41,672 nt of DNA, taken from positions 1 to 41,672 of the forward strand of contig JACQPJ010000014.1 in assembly GCA_016207605.1 (NCBI GenBank). Reading direction: 5' to 3'. Made by a program: the position numbers and the translations under genes. Shown one piece after another: positions 31,829-39,602 of this stretch. Every line of letters begins with the position of its first letter. Within the stretch, counting starts at the first letter, position 1. The notes below the pieces were generated by a model, which was given only the letters and a program-made list of their open reading frames with translations, ran no database searches and was not told where the DNA came from. Source of the stretch: Elusimicrobiota bacterium (GTDB taxonomy: Bacteria; Elusimicrobiota; Elusimicrobia; UBA1565; UBA9628).

Positions 31829-33595
31829 TCAGCCGCCGGAGAGGCGGCGGGCTTCTTCCTCTTTGGCTTGGAGGGCGCTTTGGACGCGCTCCATGTCCTC
31901 GCCGATTTGTTGTACGCGGACGAAGTCCGCGTAGATCGCGGGATCGGACATTTGGACGGCAAGGCCCTCGAGTTCGGCGTGCAGGCGTTCCAGCTCAGCC
32001 TGGGCTTTTTCCAGAGCTCGGGCGCGACGGCGCGCCGCTTTCATAGCCTCGTACGCATTGACTTCGGGGTCCTGGGGAGCGCTCACGGGCTCCTGTGGGG
32101 CGGGCTCATCGGCGCTCATCTGCGCCTGTCGGTGGCGGAAGTACTCGAAGTTGCCGGGGTAGACCGTGACCTTGCCGTTGACGACATGGACGATGTGGGT
32201 GGCGACGGCGTTCAGGAAATAGACGTCGTGGCTGATGGCGCAGACCGTGCCCTCGAAGCTCTTGAGGGCCGCGACCAGGGCCTCGACGCTGGAGAGGTCC
32301 AGGTGGGTGGTGGGCTCGTCGAGAAGCAGGACGTTGGGCGGGTCCAGCAGGAGCTTGGCGAGTTGGAGGCGGCTTTTCTCGCCGCCCGAGAGGACGCGGA
32401 CCTGCTTGTGCACGGAGTCGCCGGGGAACAAAAACGTGCCCAGCACGGTGCGCGTGAAGAGGTCCCCGTTGAGGCGCCCGACGCTGAGCGCCTCCTGCAG
32501 GACGGTCTTGTCGGGATCGAGCCAGCCCTCGCGGTGCTGGGAGAAGTAGCCGACCTTGACGTTGTGGCCCAGGAGGCGCTCGCCGCCGTCGATGGGAATG
32601 ACGTCGCCCAGGATCTTGAGCAAAGTGGACTTGCCCGCGCCGTTGGGGCCCACGAAGGCCATCTTCCAACCGCGCTCCAGCTCGAAGTCCAGGCCGTCGT
32701 AGACGCGCACGGAGTCGTAGGACTTTCGCGCGTTTTTCAGGCGCAGGACCACCGCGCCGGTGCGCGCGGGCTGCGGGAAGGCGATCTTGACGGCGCGCGC
32801 CTCGGGCGGCAGGACGATGCGCTCGATCTTCTCCAGCTTCTTGATCACGCTTTGGACGCGGCTCGCCGTCGAGATGCGCGCCCGGTTGCGCATGATGAAC
32901 TCCTCCATCGCCTCGATCTCGGTCTGCTGCTGCTTCCAGGCCGAGACCAGGCGCTCGCGGGCGGCCTCGCGCTCGGCGAGGAAGCCCTCGTAATCGCAGC
33001 GGTAGACCTTGAGCTTGCGCTCCTCGACGGCGACGATCGCCGAGCAGACCGAGTCAATGAAGGCGCGGTCGTGCGAGATAAGGAGGATGGCGCCGCGATG
33101 GGAGCGCAGGTAGTCCTGGAACCAGAACAAGGCCTCCAGGTCGAGGTGGTTGGTGGGCTCGTCGAGAAGCAGAAGCTCCGGTTCGTCAACGAGCAGGCGC
33201 GCCAGGGCCGCGCGCATGGCCCAGCCGCCGGAAAGCTCCGATAAGGGCTTGTCAAAGTCCGGCACCTTAAAGCCCAGTCCCATCAAGACCTTCTTGGCCT
33301 TGGCCGTCAGGCGCCCGTCGGGGTCGGCATGGGAGCCGAGCGCGGCCTCGAGCACGGAGTCGGGGCCGACGGGCGGGTTCTCCTGGGGCAGATAGCCGGC
33401 GCGCGCGCCCTTGCGCCACTCGATGGCGCCGCCGTCGGGCTCCTCGGAGCCCAGCAGCATCCGAAAGAGCGTGGACTTGCCCGCGCCGTTGGGGCCGACC
33501 AGCGCGAAGCGGTCGCCGACGTTGAGCTGGAGGTCGGCGCCGGCGTAGAGCGTCTGGCCGCCGAAGGACTTGCGCAGGCCGCGGACGGAGATCAC
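31829..33595 (-). CDS. ABC-F family ATPase
   Basis: A 588-residue protein with two ABC ATPase domains and no membrane segments. Each domain has a Walker A (GPNGAGKST), a signature (LSGGWAMRAALARLL and LSGGEKSRLQLAKLL) and a Walker B (LLLDEPTNHLDL and VLLLDEPTTHLDL). A linker of about 80 residues (e.g. WKQQQTEIEAMEEFI) and a C-terminal coiled coil complete the ABC-F layout. Such proteins act on ribosomes, in translation control or antibiotic protection. GTG start at 33595 overlaps the bufC stop (GTGA), so it is co-transcribed with the bufferin genes. The track start at 33811 is a run-through. Confidence 0.94.
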   Translation of the reverse strand: MISVRGLRKSFGGQTLYAGADLQLNVGDRFALVGPNGAGKSTLFRMLLGSEEPDGGAIEWRKGARAGYLPQENPPVGPDSVLEAALGSHADPDGRLTAKAKKVLMGLGFKVPDFDKPLSELSGGWAMRAALARLLVDEPELLLLDEPTNHLDLEALFWFQDYLRSHRGAILLISHDRAFIDSVCSAIVAVEERKLKVYRCDYEGFLAEREAARERLVSAWKQQQTEIEAMEEFIMRNRARISTASRVQSVIKKLEKIERIVLPPEARAVKIAFPQPARTGAVVLRLKNARKSYDSVRVYDGLDFELERGWKMAFVGPNGAGKSTLLKILGDVIPIDGGERLLGHNVKVGYFSQHREGWLDPDKTVLQEALSVGRLNGDLFTRTVLGTFLFPGDSVHKQVRVLSGGEKSRLQLAKLLLDPPNVLLLDEPTTHLDLSSVEALVAALKSFEGTVCAISHDVYFLNAVATHIVHVVNGKVTVYPGNFEYFRHRQAQMSADEPAPQEPVSAPQDPEVNAYEAMKAARRRARALEKAQAELERLHAELEGLAVQMSDPAIYADFVRVQQIGEDMERVQSALQAKEEEARRLSGG

Positions 33596-34353
33596 GGCGC
33601 GACGGCGGCGATCAGGCCGGACTCGGCCAGGAAGGCGAACAGCGTCCGCGCGCCGGCCTCGTCCAGGCCGTCGGCCGCGGCCAGGGCCTCGCCCAACGGC
33701 AGGCCTTTCTCCAAGGCGGAGAGGGCCGCGTGCTCGGGGACGGGAAGCTCGCGCACGAAAACCGGATTGCTCCCGGCCTTGTACAGGAGGAGCCGCTCGG
33801 CCCCCTCCCAATCCCGAGGCCGAAGCGGCGTGTCGTCGGCGCGGTCGCGCCGCCAGATCCCGTAGACGCGATGGTTCAGCGCGAGCAGAACGGACGCGCT
33901 CCCCAGGCGCAGACGCGAAGCCGGGCCCGCGGCGGCCGCCAGGCGCGCGGCCGCAAGACCATCGTGCGGCGCCTTGTGGAAGAGCTCCTTAAACGCCCAC
34001 TCGAAGCGCGCCAGATCTTCCAGGAACGGCGCCTGGACCGAATCAGGGCGCGCGCCCAGGCAGGCGGGGAAATCGGACCCGTAGTCGGACAGGTTGTGCG
34101 AGCGCGAGGGATGCCCCGCGATGTAATCGCGGCAGGCCGCGAAAAAGTTCTCATCGCCAAGGACGCGCCAACAGACCTGGAAGGTCTCGCCCAGGGCCTC
34201 GGTCAGCCGCGCGGGATAGCCGCGGACATAGACCGCGACGGCCTCGGCCGGCGAGAGCCGGCCGCCGCCCCTTACGGCCGCGGCCAGGGCGCCGTCGCCC
34301 TCGGCCACGGCGGAGACGAAGCGGCGCTGGAGCGCCTCAAGCGGGCTGGGCAA
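33592..34353 (-). CDS. bufC: DUF2063 protein, bufferin accessory BufC
   Basis: A 253-residue DUF2063 protein. The N-terminal domain shows SPAEAVAVYVRGYPARLTEAL and the family's FFAACRDYIAGHPSRSHNLSDYG motif. The rest is a helical region of the same family. In studied bufferin systems this protein (BufC) is thought to bind the precursor peptide and bring it to the DUF692 enzyme. The gene overlaps bufB by 17 bases upstream and the ABC-F gene by 4 bases downstream, supporting an operon. Confidence 0.9.
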   Translation of the reverse strand: MPSPLEALQRRFVSAVAEGDGALAAAVRGGGRLSPAEAVAVYVRGYPARLTEALGETFQVCWRVLGDENFFAACRDYIAGHPSRSHNLSDYGSDFPACLGARPDSVQAPFLEDLARFEWAFKELFHKAPHDGLAAARLAAAAGPASRLRLGSASVLLALNHRVYGIWRRDRADDTPLRPRDWEGAERLLLYKAGSNPVFVRELPVPEHAALSALEKGLPLGEALAAADGLDEAGARTLFAFLAESGLIAAVAP

Positions 34354-35176
34354 GGGCCTCCTCCCGGAGCGCGGCGGCCTTGACCGCCTGCGCCTCGAGC
34401 GTCTCCCAGGGCGGGACGTCCTCGTCCCACTCGATCAGGACGGGCGCGCCGGACAGGCGCCGAATCGCGCGGCGATAGAGATCCCAGACCGGCTGCGTGG
34501 GCGCGCGCGAGTGCGTATCGAAAAGAAAAGTCCCCATGTCCGAATAGCCGCCCAAGTGGATTTGCGCCACGAGCTTGGCGGGGACGGCGTCAATATAAAT
34601 CTCGGCGGAAAAATCGTGGTTCTTGGCGCTCACATAAATATTGTTGACGTCGAGAAGGATTTTACACCCCGCGCGGCGCGCGACGGCCGTCAGGAACTCC
34701 CACTCCGCCATCTCGGACTCGGGATAGGTCAGATAGCTGGACACGTTCTCGAGCGCGATTGTCCGCCCCAGCGCGTCCTGCGCCCGCCCGACGTTGGCCG
34801 CGACGACGCGGACGGCCTCCTCCGTGTAGGGCAAGGGCAGGAGATCGTGCAGGTTGGAGGCGTGCGCGCCCGTGAAGCAGAGGTGGTCGGTGATCAGGAA
34901 AGGCTCCGCCCTCTCGGCCAGGCGCTTGAGCCGCGCCAGGTAGCCGGGGCGCGGCCCCTCCACGCCGCCGACGGAGAGCGACACGCCGTGCAAAGCGACG
35001 GGATAGTCCTCGCGAATCTTGAGAAGGACCTCCAAGGGGCGGCCTTCCGAGTCCATGTAGTTCTCGCTCAACGCCTCGAACCAGCGCACGGGCGTGCGCG
35101 GACAGCCGAGAAGGCGCGGGAAATGGGCCGAGCGCAGGCCCACCCCGACCAAGCCCCGGCCGTCCGCGTCCCGCAT
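34337..35176 (-). CDS. bufB: DUF692 (MNIO) multinuclear iron oxygenase BufB
   Basis: A 279-residue TIM-barrel multinuclear non-haem iron enzyme (DUF692). Likely metal ligands lie in VALHGVSLSVGG, LITDHLCFTG, IALENVSSYL, ILLDVNNIYVSAKNH, QIHLGGYSDMG and FDTHSRAP. In bufferin pathways this enzyme converts cysteines of the precursor into thiooxazoles, producing a copper-binding periplasmic peptide. Its ATG (35176) lies 2 bases after the bufA stop. The track's earlier start (35329) reads through bufA and is wrong. Confidence 0.94.
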   Translation of the reverse strand: MRDADGRGLVGVGLRSAHFPRLLGCPRTPVRWFEALSENYMDSEGRPLEVLLKIREDYPVALHGVSLSVGGVEGPRPGYLARLKRLAERAEPFLITDHLCFTGAHASNLHDLLPLPYTEEAVRVVAANVGRAQDALGRTIALENVSSYLTYPESEMAEWEFLTAVARRAGCKILLDVNNIYVSAKNHDFSAEIYIDAVPAKLVAQIHLGGYSDMGTFLFDTHSRAPTQPVWDLYRRAIRRLSGAPVLIEWDEDVPPWETLEAQAVKAAALREEALAQPA

Positions 35177-35178
35177 CG

Positions 35179-35442
35179 TCAGCCCTGCTTGAACGTGCCG
35201 CCTCGGCCCTCGCAGATCTCCTTGGACAGCGAGATCCAGCCCTGGCTCTTGCAGGCGTTCTGCCCGGCGCAGGAGTGGCCGACGCCGCCGCACTCCCCCT
35301 GCCCCTTGCAGGCGTTGACGCCCCAGCACTCGCCCGAGGCCGCCGCGGCGCCGCCCGCGGCCGAACCCCCCTTCATGGAGGCGCAGCCCGCCATCGACAG
35401 CGCGGCCAAAGCCGCGCCCGCCAGCATCGTCTTGCGATCCAT
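35179..35442 (-). CDS. bufA: BufA2-type bufferin precursor peptide
   Basis: An 87-residue precursor of a ribosomally made, post-translationally modified metallophore. A signal peptide (MDRKTMLAGAALAALSMAG) is followed by a Cys-rich core with CWGVNACKGQGECGG and CAGQNACKSQGW, closing with ICEGRGGTF. The paired N-A-C-K repeats are the mark of the BufA2 group. Selected cysteines should be modified by BufB, giving a copper-chelating product in the periplasm. The signal's Cys20 could alternatively make it a lipoprotein, which would be unusual. A strong GGGAGG site precedes ATG 35442. Regulation by copper is likely by analogy, not seen here. Confidence 0.9.
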   Translation of the reverse strand: MDRKTMLAGAALAALSMAGCASMKGGSAAGGAAAASGECWGVNACKGQGECGGVGHSCAGQNACKSQGWISLSKEICEGRGGTFKQG

Positions 35443-35526
35443 GCAGACCTCCCGCGCGCGAATAAACAACGCATATTCAACCATTTATTTCATCAGAGGA
35501 AAGGCGCGCCCGGAAGGAGAACCGAC

Positions 35527-35685
35527 ATGAAATTGAACGACGCCTCGAAGACGTTCCTGGACCGACGCGATTTTCTGGCCGAGCTGCGGCGGCGAGGCCA
35601 GGCCTCGGTGACCGTCGCGGGGGCCTACGGCGCGCTGATCCGGCCCATGAGCGCGGAGATTAACAATCTCTATTTAACATCCTAA
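35527..35685 (+). pseudogene. 52-residue ORF, probable truncated Tat-signal protein
   Basis: Short ORF with a strong AAGGAG ribosome site before ATG 35527. It encodes FLDRRDFLAELRRRGQASVT, where DRRDFL resembles a twin-arginine export motif, and then a short hydrophobic stretch (VTVAGAYGALI). The frame ends a few codons later, exactly where the sequence turns A/T-rich before the next gene. I read it as the 5' end of an exported protein gene cut off by arrival of the ATPase cassette. A genuine small protein is the alternative. Confidence 0.4.
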
Positions 35686-35688
35686 AAT
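35660..35688 (+). promoter_or_regulatory. Promoter giving leaderless ATPase mRNA
   Basis: TTAACA (35660-35665) and TAAAAT (35683-35688) are exactly 17 bases apart. The ATG at 35695 follows after 6 bases. This is a near-consensus promoter whose transcript should begin at the start codon. Confidence 0.65.
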
Positions 35689-35694
35689 AGAGTT

Positions 35695-36864
35695 ATGTAC
35701 TCTAGATATATAGACCTCCCCAAGCGCAATAGTTTCTTTCTCTTCGGCCCCCGGCTGACCGGCAAGAGCACGCTCTTGCGCCAAACTTTCGCGGGCGAGG
35801 AAGTCCTTTTTCTGGACTTGCTTCATCCATCCGTTCATCAGAAATACCTCGCCGAGCCCGCGGCGTTCTTGCGCGAGATCGAAGCCGCCAACGGGAAGTA
35901 CAAGCGAATTGTTCTTGACGAAATCCAGCGCGTCCCCGCGCTCTTGGATGTGGTGCATCATCTCATGGAGTCCTCTGCGGGACGTCATCTCCAATTCATC
36001 ATGAGCGGATCGAACACGCGAAAACTCAAACGCTCCAAGGCAAACCTCTTGGGCGGCCGCGCATGGTCGTTGGAACTTTTCCCCCTGACGCGGGAAGAAT
36101 TAGGAGCCGACTTCGTTCTGGAAAAAGCGCTCGCCTTCGGAACCCTGCCCAGAATCTATGCCGGTCAGGAAACGGAAGCGGAGGAAAACCTGCGCGCTTA
36201 CGTGGAAACTTACCTGACCGAGGAAATCAAAGCGGAGGCGCTGACCCGCAACCTGGGAGCGTTCATCCGCTTCTTGCCGATGGCCGCGGCCGAAAGCGGA
36301 CACACGATCAATGCCTCCAATATTGGACGGGAAGTCGGGATCAGCTACAAAACGGTCCAGGAATATTTTCAAATCCTTGAGGATACCCTGCTGGGATTTT
36401 GGCTCGAGCCTTTCGCCAAGACCGTGCGAAGACGAATGGCCAAGCAGCCCAAGTTCTACTTCTTCGACATGGGAGTGCTTCGGGCTCTCAAAAAGACCCT
36501 CAAGGTCCCGCTGGAGCGCGCCAGTCCGGAATTCGGCGATCTCTTCGAAAACTTTTTCATCAACGAAGTCAGGCGTCTCAATTCCTATCATCGCCTCGAC
36601 ATGGCTTTTACTTTTTACCGGACGGATGCCGGGGCCGAAGTGGACCTGATCGCGCAGCGGCCGGGGAAGCCCTGGCTGGCCATGGAAATCAAAGCCACGG
36701 AACGCCCTTCGGCATCCCTTTGCTCCGGCCTATTGTCCTTTGCCGACATCATGCCCAAGGCGGAACTCTTGCTGGTTTGCCGAACGGGTCAGCCGCAACT
36801 CTTCCGATTTGGGAAACGCACGGTGCGAGCGTTGTCGTGGCTGGATTGCCTTAATATGCTCTAG
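35695..36864 (+). CDS. AAA ATPase with DUF4143 domain
   Basis: A 389-residue ATP-binding protein. The N-terminal AAA_14-type domain (about 1-165) has Walker A FGPRLTGKSTLLRQ and Walker B RIVLDEIQRVP. The C-terminal DUF4143 domain (about 200-350) contains a winged helix followed by a restriction-endonuclease-like core, with TDAGAEVDLIAQ and AMEIKATERP as the putative D...ExK site. Genes of this type are widespread, mobile and often isolated; their roles remain largely unknown. A/T-richer composition, a private promoter and the truncated ORF upstream suggest a recent insertion. Confidence 0.92.
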   Translation: MYSRYIDLPKRNSFFLFGPRLTGKSTLLRQTFAGEEVLFLDLLHPSVHQKYLAEPAAFLREIEAANGKYKRIVLDEIQRVPALLDVVHHLMESSAGRHLQFIMSGSNTRKLKRSKANLLGGRAWSLELFPLTREELGADFVLEKALAFGTLPRIYAGQETEAEENLRAYVETYLTEEIKAEALTRNLGAFIRFLPMAAAESGHTINASNIGREVGISYKTVQEYFQILEDTLLGFWLEPFAKTVRRRMAKQPKFYFFDMGVLRALKKTLKVPLERASPEFGDLFENFFINEVRRLNSYHRLDMAFTFYRTDAGAEVDLIAQRPGKPWLAMEIKATERPSASLCSGLLSFADIMPKAELLLVCRTGQPQLFRFGKRTVRALSWLDCLNML

Positions 36865-36878
36865 GTCCTTTCTGGGCC

Positions 36879-36938
36879 TTGCGCTCCCCCGCCCCCCCTG
36901 GTATATACCTAGCCATGCGGGGCGCAATAAATGCGTAA
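36879..36938 (+). promoter_or_regulatory. Promoter and 7-codon leader ORF before the gene at 36931
   Basis: TTGCGC (36879-36884) and an extended TATATA box (36902-36907) are 17 bases apart. Seven bases after the -10, ATG 36915 opens a seven-codon frame (MRGAINA) whose TAA overlaps the start of the next gene. The layout suggests translational coupling from a leaderless mini-ORF. Confidence 0.4.
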
Positions 36939-37320
36939 CCTGGCCCAACTGCTCATCACGGCGGTGAACACGCTCTACGCCTCCCTTTTCGGCGGCCCCA
37001 TCGACGGCACGGCCTGGGACGTCAAGCTGCGCAAGCCCGGCTTTTTCCAGTGGACGTCCAAGCGCGACACCCTGATATTCCAGGACGGCCGGGCGACCGC
37101 GGCCGCGGCGGCCCAGGAAGGCTACTCGTCGGCTCTCTATGAGGCCGCCGACCGGGACGGCGGGACGGCTTTCCGCCTCGTCTTCGACGCCCAGGACCGA
37201 GCCCCCGCGGAATGGTCCGGCCGCATCGAGGGTCGCCGCATCTCCGGCGTCGTGATCGTCCGCGGCCAGGACGGCAAATCCGTCCGCTACGTCTTCACCG
37301 GCAAGCGTAAGGCCGCCTGA
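36931..37320 (+). CDS. Conserved-looking protein of unknown function
   Basis: A 129-residue protein, probably a small beta-barrel or sandwich. Strand-like blocks include DGTAWDVKLRKPGFFQW, KRDTLIFQDGRAT, FRLVFDAQDRAPAEWSG and GVVIVRGQDGKSVRYVFTG. The first 20 residues are mildly hydrophobic (LAQLLITAVNTLYASLFGG) and could be a signal or anchor. I do not recognise a family. The GC-rich codon use fits the chromosome. ATG 36931 has CGGGG 8 bases upstream and overlaps the mini-ORF described above. Confidence 0.7.
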   Translation: MRNLAQLLITAVNTLYASLFGGPIDGTAWDVKLRKPGFFQWTSKRDTLIFQDGRATAAAAAQEGYSSALYEAADRDGGTAFRLVFDAQDRAPAEWSGRIEGRRISGVVIVRGQDGKSVRYVFTGKRKAA

Positions 37321-37353
37321 ATCGACACGCCTGAATCGGCCTGAATCGGCCCC

Positions 37354-37382
37354 TTGACAGCAAGCGGCGCCGAACCAATACT
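37354..37382 (+). promoter_or_regulatory. Promoter giving leaderless mRNA for the gene at 37389
   Basis: TTGACA (37354-37359) and AATACT (37377-37382) are exactly 17 bases apart. The GTG start at 37389 follows after 6 bases, with no ribosome site. Confidence 0.65.
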
Positions 37383-37388
37383 ACCCGC

Positions 37389-38273
37389 GTGAAAATCTTG
37401 ATTTTGGCCGCGGCCCTCCTGCCGGGCAAAGCCTTCGCTTTCAATTATGACTCTGCGTTTTGCACCGGCCAAGGGCTTGATTCGCAATGTCTTGTTTATG
37501 GTTATGACGAGGGCAAGGAAGTCTGGGCTTGGGGATTCCCGAGCGACGGCCTATGGTGGGAACTCCCCGGGCCTTACCTTTCAGCCCCCAAGCAGGAGCG
37601 CAGCCTCGCCATCCCAGGAGGCTACATAGCGAACTGCAAAGGAGAGGAGAACTGCATTCACGTGCACTGCGGCAAGGACGCGGCATGGAACCTCTATCGC
37701 TACGATCCGAAAACGAACTGGCCGATTGAGATCAATCTCGACGTCGGCCAGGCCAACTTTCTGAAGCCGGATCGGCATGGAGAATGGCGCTCCTTGATCA
37801 TCGCGCGCGAAGTGAAGCGCGACGGCGGGTCTTCGTTTCCCGATCCTCGCTGGCTGGGCCTATGGGAGTATGCCCCGGTCCAATGGCTGGACGCCTCGCC
37901 CCAACGGGCATACCGAAGAAATTTTTATGCCCGACTGGCCCCTCTCTCGAATCCCAACGGCGGGGACCTGATGATCAAACCGAAGGATCCGTCCGCTTGG
38001 ATAGAGGTCCGAAAAGCGATCAAGAAGGTCATCAACGGCACGGATTATTTTGGTTTCAGTCTCCGCAAATATGCGCCGGACAAAAAGAGCTACAACGATT
38101 ACTACGCGACCTTCGACGTTAAGAGCGGCGCCGTCACCCTCACAAGCCGCAACGGGCAATCTTCCGCCCAATTTCGCAAGCTTGACGGCGCCTTGGTCAA
38201 GGGCTTGCAGGAGCTGGCGCAAAGACGCAATCAGCGATGGCCCGTTAGATACGGGCCTTGCGACGGCTTCTAA
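37389..38273 (+). CDS. Exported protein of unknown function
   Basis: A 294-residue predicted secreted protein. A compact signal peptide (KILILAAALLPGKAFA) precedes a mature domain with six or more Cys, including SAFCTG, SQCLVYG, ANCKGEENCIHVHCG and a final RYGPCDGF, so disulfides are likely. No family is recognised. Less GC-rich codon use than the helicase gene next to it suggests acquisition. The GTG start is fixed by the promoter directly upstream. It converges on the DEAD-box gene with a 28-base gap. Confidence 0.72.
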   Translation: MKILILAAALLPGKAFAFNYDSAFCTGQGLDSQCLVYGYDEGKEVWAWGFPSDGLWWELPGPYLSAPKQERSLAIPGGYIANCKGEENCIHVHCGKDAAWNLYRYDPKTNWPIEINLDVGQANFLKPDRHGEWRSLIIAREVKRDGGSSFPDPRWLGLWEYAPVQWLDASPQRAYRRNFYARLAPLSNPNGGDLMIKPKDPSAWIEVRKAIKKVINGTDYFGFSLRKYAPDKKSYNDYYATFDVKSGAVTLTSRNGQSSAQFRKLDGALVKGLQELAQRRNQRWPVRYGPCDGF

Positions 38274-38301
38274 AGACCTCGGAGCGAGTTTTGAAGCAAG
38301 C

Positions 38302-39543
<1,242 letters not shown>

Positions 39544-39555
39544 TTCGTCCCCTTC

Positions 39556-39561
39556 AGTATA
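39556..39561 (-). promoter_or_regulatory. -10 element of second DEAD-box gene
   Basis: TATACT on the minus strand 12 bases before ATG 39543, predicting a leader of about 5 bases. GAAGGGGA between them could still act as a ribosome site only if transcription starts very near the box. Confidence 0.45.
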
Positions 39562-39602
39562 ACATAGCCCGACAGACCCGTGCCGGGGATGGGCTAAAAA
39601 TC

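Noticed and set aside
38274-38301. Terminator between the convergent genes at 38.3 kb
   Set aside because: The 28-base gap has no stem with a following T-run.
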